From contig NC_064443.1 of the NCBI RefSeq assembly GCF_023343835.1, forward strand, positions 6,944,001 through 7,008,000: a stretch of 64,000 bases of DNA, read 5' to 3'. The notes beneath the pieces were generated by a model. That model saw only the letters and a program-made list of their open reading frames with translations. It was not told the origin of the DNA and made no database searches. Source of the stretch: Lagopus muta. Taxonomy: Eukaryota; Chordata; Aves; Galliformes; Phasianidae. How positions within the stretch are numbered: position 1 is the stretch's first letter; every line of letters begins with the position of its first letter. A program made the position numbers and the translations under genes. Below are positions 48,746 through 58,817 of this stretch, one piece after another.

Positions 48746-49490
48746 ACAGAATCACAGAATCACAGAATTGTAGGGGTTGGAAGGGACCTCCAGAGATCAT
48801 CGAGTCCAACCCCCCTGCCAAAGCAGGTTCCCTACAGCAGGTCACACAGGTCGGCATCCAGGCAGGTCTTGAACATCTCCAGAGAAGGAGACTCCACCAC
48901 CTCCCTGGGCAGCCTGTTCCAGTGCTCCGTCATCTCACTGTAAAGAAGTTCTTGCACATGTTTGTGCAGAACTTCCTATGCTCCAGTTTCTGGCCGTTTC
49001 CCCTTGTCCTGTCTCCACTCACCACTGAAAAGAGTCCGGCCTCACCATTCTGCCCCCCACACCTTAGATATTTATAGACCTGGATCAGGTCCCCTCTCAG
49101 TCTTCTTTTCTCAAGGCTGAACAGACCCAGTTCACTCAGCCTTTCCTCATAGGGGAGATGCTCCAGGCCCTTCACCATCTTGGTGGCCCTCCGCTGGACT
49201 CTTTCCAAGAGATCCCTGTCTTTTTTGTACTGGGGAGCCCAGAACTGGACGCAGTACTCCAGATGAGGTCTTACCAGGGCAGAGTAGAGGGGGAGGATCA
49301 CCTCCTTTGACCTGCTGGCCACACTCTTTTTAATGCACCCCAGGATGCCATTGGCCTTTTTGGCCACAAAGGCACCCTGCTGGCTCATGGCCAACCTGTC
49401 GTCCACCAGGACACCCAGGTCCCTTTCCGCAGAGCTCCCCTCCAGCAGGTCATCCCCCAACCCCTCTTCCATCACTGAGGAACATTTTAC
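48746..49490 (-). mobile_element. CR1 LINE, 5'-truncated, young-looking copy
   Basis: The 3' end lies at 48746 with two to three tail repeats (cacagaatcacagaat), and the body extends on the minus strand to about 49490. Between 48930 and 49475 it keeps an uninterrupted 181-codon frame matching the C-terminal end of CR1 reverse transcriptase. Diagnostic stretches are [56 protein letters not shown] and [20 protein letters not shown]. The catalytic palm with the YxDD motif and the endonuclease domain are absent, so it cannot transpose on its own. The intact frame and clean tail suggest a fairly recent insertion. Confidence 0.95.
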
Positions 49491-52400
49491 ACCTCATTAT
49501 TATAAGCTACTTCCTAACTAGGGTGAGTGTTCATATGTGGGCATATGTATGCTCTATGTACCTCATTACTTGCCTGTAACTCATTCCCAGATGAAATCTG
49601 TGACTGAACAGCATGAAAGTCAGCATTAGCCTTCTCCTTTTCTTGTATCAGACATGAAGATTCACAGAAGATCTGCAGTCTTTTATTTTGGTCAAAACCA
49701 AATATTTGGAAATATTTGAGCACTTCTTTCTCCTTTCCACTGAAAGAAAACATTCAGCTATGGCTTGTTCCCAGTAAGAACTGCTCAGTGGGGAAATGGT
49801 GATGGTGGAAAGAGGTACTTGACAGATGTCTTCTAATTCTAGCAACCCAGAACTACAGCTAGGGACTAGTCTTTACCTAACATATATTAATTTACCTTGC
49901 AGGCTCTTTTAATAGATGCTTGACTGTGAGATGCTGTGAAACTGTGACATTAGCCTGGGATCTCCTTGGCAAAGGTCACAATCAATTGTATTTCCATTGA
50001 GAACATCATGTACTGAGTGCTACAGCAGTTGTCAGGTTACTCTGAAACATCAAAACTTTAAAAATAGTGATAGTTGAGACAAAGCCTTTACTGGAAGGTT
50101 TTAATAATACTGTATGGAATCTTTAAACTTTGTTTAAACACCTTGAGTTTGTTATCAACATTGAGCTGAAGTTTCTGAGGGCCTGTGTAACGTATCAGAT
50201 GCAGCTGTAGATGGCTGCTTGGTGTGACTTCAGAATCTGACTTGGTATGTGTGGGCACTCTGACATGATTCATGTCACTAGGTGCCCCTATATTGCCTCT
50301 CAGGGGGCACGCTAAATATTTCTCTCTCATCAAGTGTTATTTTACCCATCACAAAGCAAATCCAAATGTGCTATGGTGAAGCAGAGCCCTTAAACCTAAA
50401 TCTGCTTAATCTAAATTGAACTTCTAAGTGAAATTCACTGTTTAGTTTGTTTACTATTTTCTAAATTTGGTACAAGACAAGAGGAAGCAATCTGTATCTG
50501 TAGAGAACTACAGTATGCCCATAAATAAGCTCAATCACTGGCCTTCCTGCAGAACACAACAAAAAACCTGTATACTTAACTGACTAGAGGATAAAAATAA
50601 ATTCTGAGGTTGTACTCCATATCATTGTCTGCTGTTTCTGTTTGTTTTGTTTTAGTTTTTAAACCGTGCATTTTTATGGAACAGCAAACACAGATTATGC
50701 TTTAGTAATTCTTATGTCTTCGGCATCTGTCCCTTTGCTTTTATTCACATTTCCATAGCCATAAAATCTAGTTTCTTGTTTGATGATGCAATCCTTTCAG
50801 ATGCTGAAATGGATAAAAATCCTGCCGAGTTTAGTGAGAGTCATTTTCAGGAATAATCCTTTTATTTGACAGGAATGAATGACCCCAGGCAAAAAAAAAG
50901 CAGCATGAATATTAAATGACTGAAGATATTAGTGTCCAATGTTTTCATTGCTAGCTTTCCGCATAAAGAAGCACTTGGAGAATTACTCTACAATAGCAAA
51001 CTGGAGAAGCCCCAAGACATAATCCACTTGAGCCTCAGTTTTATTTTGCATGCATAATAAAGCTTTATTTTGTTTGAAATTGCAGAGTATGTTGACAGGT
51101 CTGTCAGCTATCTCCAGCAGATACCCATATTGGGAGATACCCCCTCCAAAGGGAGCTGGCACCCTACAATGTGATGCTGCTTCCGTGGTCATTAAAAGGA
51201 GATGTATGTATGTTCAAAGCTATAACTGAACAGCGTCAGCATGCCAGCCGTGTGGTCAGGTGATTATTTTATTTCAGTATTATAGAATATGGAGATCTGG
51301 CTGCACTGGCTGATTTTTTTTAATTTTTTTATTTTTTTTTTTCCCCACTTGGTTTCAAGGGCATCACAAGGAAGCAAAAGGGTGACAGAACTGGCTAGAT
51401 ATTTTGGAAATACTAACGTGATACAAAACTGAAACGTTTCCATTAACTTAAATGCAGCATAGCGCATTCTCACTTAACGTGTTTGGGCAATGCTGTCTCT
51501 AATGAAAGCAGAACCATCCAGAAAATCCTCAAGGAAATGAACCTTACTCTGTAAACATCTTTTGATAATTTCACCTGCTAACTGAAACATAGAGTCCACT
51601 GTGTCCTGAAGCAATTTTATTTGCAGATACTCTGATTGAAGGCTTCAGTGCAGTCTTGTCTGCTACTGACATGATCCCTCCATGCTTTTCTATAGGGATT
51701 TGCCTCCCTAGTCTATTAAGCTTGTCTTTGTGTTGTCAAGAGTTATGCACTGGAGTCTTATGATAAAAAAGGATATTTACTCTACTTCTCCAGATATGCT
51801 TTTGTCCTTTTGAACTCTCTGAACACCAGTGAAAACACAGTTGTCAGAGGTCTGACCTAACATGGCTCCCTACTTTGTTGAATGTAATCATAAAGTCAAA
51901 AGAGAAAGATTTTTAGTGGGATAGCAATCTTGATATCATACAGCATTGAGAGAGACAAGAAATGCAAGTGGTATTGGTACCAGTAAAAACAGAGACTGAA
52001 CTTACAGGTGAGATGTTTCTGTCAAAGCTGTCATGGGAAACTGACATGGGAGTCTCTGCTCTACCTAGCGAGGCACTTAAATTGCTGTACTGTTGAGAAT
52101 ATATCATACTTCCTAACATGTTTAACAACTATAATATTCTACTTCCATGAGTAACGCAGCTCATTGAACTGACTTCTAAGTATCAAATTAAAAAAACAAA
52201 ACAAAAACAAAACAAAAAAAACCACAACACCTTAGAATCTTCCTCCAGACCTGAAAATTTAGACCTGCTTTTTACTTCGCTTGCTTTATTTTTCTTTTTC
52301 TAATGCAATTACTGAGACTCCTTCATTTTACAGAGCTGTGATTTTTCTTATTAACCATGGTTCCTGTTTCAGTGTGGGATGCCAACACCAACGAAGAGAG

Positions 52401-55400
52401 AGGGCAATGTTTCCACCCATAGGTACCGATTAGCGCAGACAGAAAATCTTTCTACAGGCATTAGCTCCTGTTTGCTTATAATCCTTAACTTGTGCTTACT
52501 TTTAGCCTTACTGCAAAACATGTACAGGAAAATCTGGTGTGCTTTTGTAGCAGTAAAACTTTGTCTTCTGACAAAATAAGTTTGGAGTACATTTTGTGTT
52601 TTATCCATTGATTAATTAACGGGATTAGAAAAACATGTATTTACCCTCAGTTTTGTGCTGTAAGTGCAGGCTGTCTCACGCTACATGGTGCATTTTCCTG
52701 TAAAAGGAAGAACTGATCATGTGAAACTGTGTCATGATGCAGCCCCAGAATGAAGTAGGACATCTCTTGACCTTGGTGTGCTCAACCGTGCAGCTGTTGC
52801 CTTCTTCAAGAGCTGCTTTTTTACAGAGAATGTCTTTGAAAGTCATTTTAAAAATCTATTTGGGAAAAATTCTGCAGAGAATTTTGCTACATTCTTTATT
52901 CCTGCATTTGTCAGGAATGAAACATTTTTTGAACCCCAGGCAATGTGTTGTGCTTAGTATGTGGAGCAGAGACTGGAAACTCTGAGAATTTGATTTCACT
53001 CTGTACTCTGCTATGTGTTAAGAAATATGAATTTTCACTTTGTCCCTGATCACCGTAATTGTCCCCTTCTTAATATTTAATTCAGAGCTAATAAGTTTTA
53101 CTTGTACTGGTACAAATACTTTCAGATACCATCATAGGTAAAGTTGGTTTAAAAGTAGAAGATAACTCTACATTTGAAAGGATGCATTTGTGCTGTCACA
53201 GGGAGAAAGCAAAAGGACTTTGTATGAAGTGCCAGGGCTCATGCCTGAAGGCACATCTTCACCTGGTTGGGCTTGGGGTGGGAGCACCTTGGAGCGATGC
53301 CTTGGGTGGCTCCTCTGGGCACTGGGGTCAGGCTGCAGAGGATGGGGTGCCCAATGAGGCTGACACAACCAACCGAAATGCTGCTCTTCCCCTGCTGCTG
53401 GCTGTTATCTCCTGCAGTTGCCGTGGGAGAGCCCCCGCTCAGACGTGTTTTCTTCTGTCTAAACCCTGTGTGTATTTGAGCAGCCTTCCAGCCTCCAGAG
53501 TGGAGTTTTGAAGCTCCATCTCAAGCTGCCATCAGAACACCCTGCAGAAGCTGCCGCGTGGCTTGTATTTATCGAAGTTATTTGTTTGCATGAGGCTCAT
53601 GTGCTGATACTGTGACTCATCCATCCATTTCACTGTGACATTTTCAAGCACAATTATGTGTAGTGGAATTTTTTTGGTTCCTGTCAATGTTTCCCATCTG
53701 TGAAATCATCATTTTACTGAGCACTAAAAATAGAGATGAAACTCTTCTGAGAAAATTCTGAATCTACTTAAATGACAGTTTGAGATGTGTTCATGCAGTC
53801 AACAGTTTAAATATTTTCTATCATAAATATGGATACTCTAAATTTAAGGTGATGTAGTCCCGCTGTCACCACTTGAGTTCACCTTGCTAGCACAGTGATG
53901 TACTTGGAAACAGTTTCTGACTAGGAATTTAGTCTGCTGCCCACCACAGCCAATTTGCTCAGGCCTGAGGTGACCAGGACTGGTGTAGGAATGCGAGGAA
54001 GGTGGACAACACACAGAATGGGAAGCATCAATAATGGGGAATCACCAGAAAAAAAGTGACATGACAGTAGAAAAGAAAAGGAAAGAGAAGTTGAGAAAGA
54101 AGGCTAGCAAGAAATGAAGCTTTCAGACAAGGGCTAAGAGAAGAGCCGATACTTCAGAGAGGCTCTATTCCAGGTTAGATATTCAAAGCAGATAAAGAAA
54201 AGATGTGATAAACTGTAAAAATAGTGAGGAACATAGGTAATGGAGAGAACTGCTGGAAGAACGCAAACTCTGTTGAGTAATTGCACCCTAGTTGAAGCCA
54301 AGGAATCTAATTAGTCAGGAAAAGACATTTCACTCCATTCTTAGTAATTTGTTTTGGAAAAAAAAAACCTGAATTTTAAATTGAACAGATTCTCAGTGTG
54401 TTCAGGACATATTAGCCCTTATTCCTGTGTAGAGTGAAAAGGAAAAATAAGTTTCAGAAATGTATACAATAGAGCATTTAATTCCAAATCATTGGACCCC
54501 ATAAGTATATAAAGTTCTGCTGAGAGGTTGGGAACAATAAATCAGGACTTTCATGGCATTGGTGAGCTCCAATGGAGACCTTTGGCCTCTTCCTTAGCCT
54601 GAAGGCAACAAGACATGCTTGGAGCTGCTGCTCAGCCAAACAAATGAAGAGTCTGTGCAACCCCTGCCTTTCCTCCTTCCCTTCTCTTCCCTTCTTCCTT
54701 CCTCCCTCTGTACAAGTTTTTATAATTATACATGCATATATATATATATTTTTTTCACAAAATGTTCAGCTAGATCTCCTGCTAGACTGCTTAGTGTAAT
54801 GCACTTCATTTACATTTAGCTTTCAAAAACTTGTATTTTTTGTGAGTTTATGTGCAAATGATAAGGCTTCACTGTGGTAGGTTTCTTGTCTTTTGATTAT
54901 TATTTTTTTGGTGACATTCTAAATGAGACAAAAAGTAGTCAGGGTTATATTTTGTATTGGGATACTCTGCTCACCCAAACCAATACAAAAAAAGAATATG
55001 CAGAAACAAAAGACTTCTGTAGAGGGCAATGCAAAATTTGGTGTTAATTCCTCTTGGAAGACATTTTACACTTTAAATCTTGAGTATGGACATGGTCAAG
55101 AAAATGGACATTTAAGCCACTCTCTCATCATCTCTATTATGTAGTGGATTCCTAGATTTTAAAATCTGTAAACGTGCATTTTATCTATTTTTGAGATCCC
55201 AGTCAGGAGGATTTAGAAGCATGTGCTTTCTATAGTTTTCTACATAAACTGCACTTGCAATAAAGTGCTATTTTAAGTTCTTTAGAGCTTGTTACTTGTA
55301 CTGACATCAGAAAGATGCTATTCACTGAGCTGACAGACAATATATGGATATACTTAAGTTTAATTATGATCTTTTTTTAGAAAAGAATTTGAAAAACATC

Positions 55401-55497
55401 TTCAAACCCAAACTGTAACTCTACGATGCTTCAGGTGAGCAGAATGAAAAGAGTACTTTTAGGCAGAAAGTAGAAGAGGCAGCAGTTGAAAGGATGA
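49491..55497. other. Intergenic stretch without a recognisable gene
   Basis: About 6 kb. It includes an A-rich (AAAAC)-like run at about 52187-52222, a 43-nt pure pyrimidine tract at 54667-54709 with a short TA run just after it, and a GC-richer patch at 53180-53520 with small overlapping ORFs. None has a recognisable domain. Confidence 0.7.
54667..54709. repeat. 43-nt polypyrimidine tract
   Basis: A continuous C/T run (cctttcctcc...cctccctct) with no purine, followed about 30 bp later by tatatatata. It is a possible triplex-forming sequence. Confidence 0.9.
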
Positions 55498-55603
55498 AGC
55501 CCTGGGCAGCCTGTTCTGGTGGGGGCAACTGGCCACAGCAGGGCTCGGAGCTGGGAGGGATTTAGGGGTTCTGCCAACCCAAGGCGTTCTGCGATTCAAC
55601 GAC
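55498..55603 (+). mobile_element. Short CR1 3' fragment
   Basis: cctgggcagcctgttctggt at the left and ttctgccaacccaaggcgtt / ctgcgattcaacg at the right match the sense 3' end of CR1. About 105 bp; the tail is decayed. Confidence 0.8.
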
Positions 55604-56865
55604 AGCATGTGCTAAGGTAGATGAAAACACGTAATATGGGTGAGAATGAATTCTACAACTGTTTGTTCTCACTGTGGCTATCTTTCATTTAAATATTCTT
55701 CCCATGTGTAAAGACAGTAACAGGTCAGTATGGGTCGGTACGCTTACAGCTTCAGCAGAATTATTAAGATGAGTGATGGATTAATGCTTGTGAGTTGCCT
55801 GCTTGTTACAGGACTAGGCTGATTCTGCTGCTTCACGCTGTTTGCAGTTCTGTGTTTGTTATATAACTTCTTCCTACTATGGCAATTGTATTCTGATTGG
55901 ATTTGTCCCTTCCTGCAGTGAGCTGCTGCTCCACCAGCTCATCGGCTGAGGTTCTGGTTAAATAGGACTAGTCACATGTGCTCCTAAATTCTGAATGGGC
56001 TTCTGCTTCTGAAATGTCCATAACATGCTGCTTCTTGGCTCGTCTGCTTCTCTTACAGAGGCTTTGAAAGCAATAAATGTTATCAGAGGACAAATAATAA
56101 TAATTGAGTGGCAAATCTGCAAAAAATACATGATAATAACGAAGGTATTTTCTTCCTGCCCTGCCATTCTTCAGCTTGTACAGGAAATACACTGATAAGG
56201 GCATAGCACTGAGCAGATGGCAGTTGAAGACTATCTAAATCATTAACATAATTCCAACCATTTCATTCAGGAATGAGTAAATATTATCCACGTGACATCA
56301 AAGTGAAGCAGTGTTTGTGAAATAATCAAATATTAGTTCCAGAGGAGAAGGGCAAACAGCTGTGTAGAGAATTGATGGTTTCAGTAATTAGCACTTTTGT
56401 GATTAAACAGTATCAGTGTTCATACACACTTTCTCAAAACTCACTAAAAGGACGTTCATTTTCATAATTATTATTTTGAAAATGTAGTAGATAATTTGAT
56501 TATCTAGTAGTTACCTACTACGTCTGTTGACTGTCTAGGGTTAGATAGCTTTTGAAATAGGCAAAACTACATGTTTGCAGTTTCAGACCAAGTGTGTAAA
56601 AGCATCTCTCTTTCATGGTTTTATTAGGAGTCTTTGGAGAGTATCTGTAGTTTCTGCTACATGGTGCTGTTCTCCTCTGTAAGGACGGGGATTGGAAACC
56701 AGGCACTGGGAAGGCCAGAACCCTGGGGTTTGATGGACTTCTGCAGACTTCAGCCTTTTTCTTTGGGACGCTTTGTTTGTTTTAGATTCAGGTCTTATTA
56801 CTCATGGGTTTGCCAATAGTGTCTTTGCGTTGAACTTTGTAAGTCTCTTTCAAAACAGCGATCGA
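55604..56865. other. Intergenic stretch without a recognisable gene
   Basis: About 1.3 kb of AT-rich DNA. Only short chance ORFs were seen. Confidence 0.7.
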
Positions 56866-57125
56866 GGAACAGGTGAAGGCAACTCAATTGTGTGACTGGA
56901 AGGGGTGGAGCCTGCTGCACCTCTCTTAGACCTCATTTAAGGGCTGACTGCCTCTGGGAAGGATCTCCGTTGGAGATTCCTCCTTTGTGGAGCCTAGATC
57001 TTCAGAGATGGTTGAGCTCTTTTCCTTGTAACGCCTTTCTGCTGCACTAGGCCCTTCATCGTTACACCTCCTGTATCACCATTCTATCGCCTTTCTGATT
57101 CTTGCAGTTTTCATTGCTGCAAACT
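56866..57125 (+). repeat. LTR-like interspersed repeat, copy B
   Basis: Same family as copies A and C. The core at 56915-56952 differs from copy A by a single base in the TATA-like block (catttaagg against catataagg). The block gggaaggatctc is shared with copy C, and the tail (gcactaggcccttcatcg, tcaccattctatcgc) with copy A. The lead-in is truncated. Confidence 0.75.
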
Positions 57126-57999
57126 TCTGACCTGTGTGTGGCTGATTAAACCAACCCCCAGAAGCAAGTGTCTCATGGCTGCAGCAGCTGAATCCCCTCA
57201 ACAGATTGGAGAAAAGCAACTCCCAAAACAAGGCCAAGAAGTGGCATGGAGATAGAAGCTTTCTCTCTCCAGAGGATGCTAAAAGTGGTGGTTTCCACCT
57301 AACAGGGCTTTGTATGAGACTGAAGTATATCAGAAGTGTTGAGGTCTTTTTTTTCTTTTTCTTTTTTTTCCTAAGTCTTCTCTGTCATTCTTTATTTATT
57401 GTTAATTGTGGGTGAAGGATAGCTTGCAGATGAAATAGAGACATGGATAAGAAAGCGATGAAAGAGAGGGTTCGTAGCAGTTCTGCTGAATGTTTTTTTT
57501 AACAAAATAGTACCTTTATCACAGGGTCACACACACTATTTTAACAATGGTTTGTTCAGAACAAATATCCTGAAAATACTCTCAAAAAATAAATCGGGAA
57601 GTGGTAATTTCAGAGAAAGCCAACTGGAACTCTGAAGTGTTAATTCTGTTTTGAATTTGTATAATTCTTGCTTGGTTTCATTACGTACTTCTCCCAATGG
57701 CTGCAATACTGCCACTGGGAAAAGTATCACTATAGGTGGAGGTGCTGCCCTTGCTGTTCCCACACGCCCCAGGGCTGCTCCAATCATATGCATCAGTGCA
57801 TGGGATTGCTGCTTTGAGACCAATGAAGGAAAAATAAAACCAAAATGCAGGGTTTTGGCTTCTGCTGTGGAGTGCTGAAAATGAAAAATTTTGGAAAGAT
57901 AATGGGGTGTTGTTTTTTTTTTTTTTCCTTCGTGAGACACTAAAAATGTTGGGGTTGGCTTAGGATGGGAATGGAGCCATTGCAACAGGTCGAGGCGCT
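57126..57999. other. Immediate upstream flank of the CACNA1D island
   Basis: Ordinary AT-rich sequence with T-rich runs at about 57345-57370 and 57911-57927. A 168-codon minus-strand ORF (58042-57536) has no recognisable domain and is probably chance. The rise to CpG-rich sequence starts near 58,000. Confidence 0.6.
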
Positions 58000-58331
58000 G
58001 AAGGTTTGAGGAACTGAGGGTTCGCAGTGCGCACGTGGGCACGAGAACCGGGCGGGGAGGCGTCCAGAGCGAGGGATGCGTTCACCGCAAGGCGTGGAAG
58101 GGGCGGCCCCGAACCCACTCGCGTCTCGGTGCTGATACGGGCGCGGAGAGCCGGGCTGGCGCCAGTAGCAGGCGGCTGCGGGGCGGCGGTGTGCAGAGGC
58201 GCGCCCGGGGGCGGGCTGCGGGCCGGCGGCGGAGGGGTTAAAGCGGCGGCGGTTCTATTTGCGGCCGTCGGAGCTCCGGGCGATTAGCGAGCGGCTCCGC
58301 GCCCCCGCCCGGCTCGGCCCCAGGAGCGCGG

Positions 58332-58366
58332 CAGCAGCAGCAGCAGGTGGCGGCGGCGGCGGCGGC
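58332..58366 (+). repeat. (CAG)5 followed by (CGG)n in the likely 5' UTR
   Basis: Five CAG units (58332-58346), then gtgg, then about six CGG units ending at 58366. These trinucleotide runs are prone to length change and to stable RNA structure. Confidence 0.9.
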
Positions 58367-58514
58367 AGTGGCAGTGAGGAGGGAGTTAAGCCCGCGGCGG
58401 CGAGCGGCAGGAGGGGGCTGAGGAGGAGCGGCACCGGGAGGAGGGGGCTCGCGGAGCGGGCGGCAGCAGGAGGGGGGACCGACGAGCTGGCAGCGGCTCT
58501 AGCGGTTGCTAGGG

Positions 58515-58544
58515 ATGGAGAGATCCCGTGTCACCCGGATGTGA
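58515..58544 (+). promoter_or_regulatory. uORF 1 upstream of CACNA1D
   Basis: A nine-codon ORF starting in a good context (G at -3, G at +4) and ending TGA at 58542-58544. It matters only if transcription starts upstream of it. A donor-like gtgagt overlaps its end (58541-58546), so the region could also be the end of an alternative non-coding first exon. Confidence 0.5.
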
Positions 58545-58549
58545 GTGTC

Positions 58550-58645
58550 ATGTTGGCCCAAACTCGGAGGGATTTGGCAGCGGAGAAGCAGCGGCAGCAG
58601 CGGCGGGAGGAGGAGGAGCGGGAGCAGCCCCTCGCGCGTCGCTAG
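58550..58645 (+). promoter_or_regulatory. uORF 2 upstream of CACNA1D
   Basis: A 31-codon ORF (start MLAQTRRDLA, then a Gln/Arg/Glu-rich end), stopping with TAG at 58643-58645. It is in the same frame as the main coding sequence. Its stop is the in-frame barrier that shows translation of the channel must start downstream, at 58769. Confidence 0.5.
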
Positions 58646-58653
58646 TCGCTACC

Positions 58654-58668
58654 ATGGGGGTCGGGTAG
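58654..58668 (+). promoter_or_regulatory. uORF 3 upstream of CACNA1D (perfect Kozak minimal ORF)
   Basis: The ATG sits in accATGG, the best vertebrate context, yet is followed after three further codons by TAG (58666-58668). If it lies in the 5' UTR it should catch scanning ribosomes and hold down translation of the main frame, whose own start context is weaker. Confidence 0.5.
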
Positions 58669-58768
58669 CGGAGCGCAGGGCAGCGCGCACCTGGCTCGGG
58701 GCGGCGGGGGACGTCTCGGCCCTGGGCTTTTTTCTTTTTCCTCTCGCGCGCCGAAGAAAGTGGGAATC

Positions 58769-58817
58769 ATGCAGCACCACCACCAGCAGCAGCAGCAGCC
58801 CGGGCAGCACCCAGAAG
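58769..58817 (+). CDS. CACNA1D: CACNA1D coding exon 1
   Basis: This exon encodes [16 protein letters not shown] plus the first base of the next Glu codon; the donor is gtagga. The ATG has A at -3. There is no other in-frame ATG between the upstream in-frame stop at 58643 and this one. As I recall it, the mammalian protein begins with a run of Met before MQHQRQQQ; here the protein starts directly at the MQH part. Five pure CAG codons make the Gln run potentially variable in length. Confidence 0.92.

Noticed and set aside
57536..58042. 168-codon minus-strand ORF upstream of CACNA1D
   Set aside because: No recognisable domain; it runs across the island edge and AT-rich flank without splice borders.
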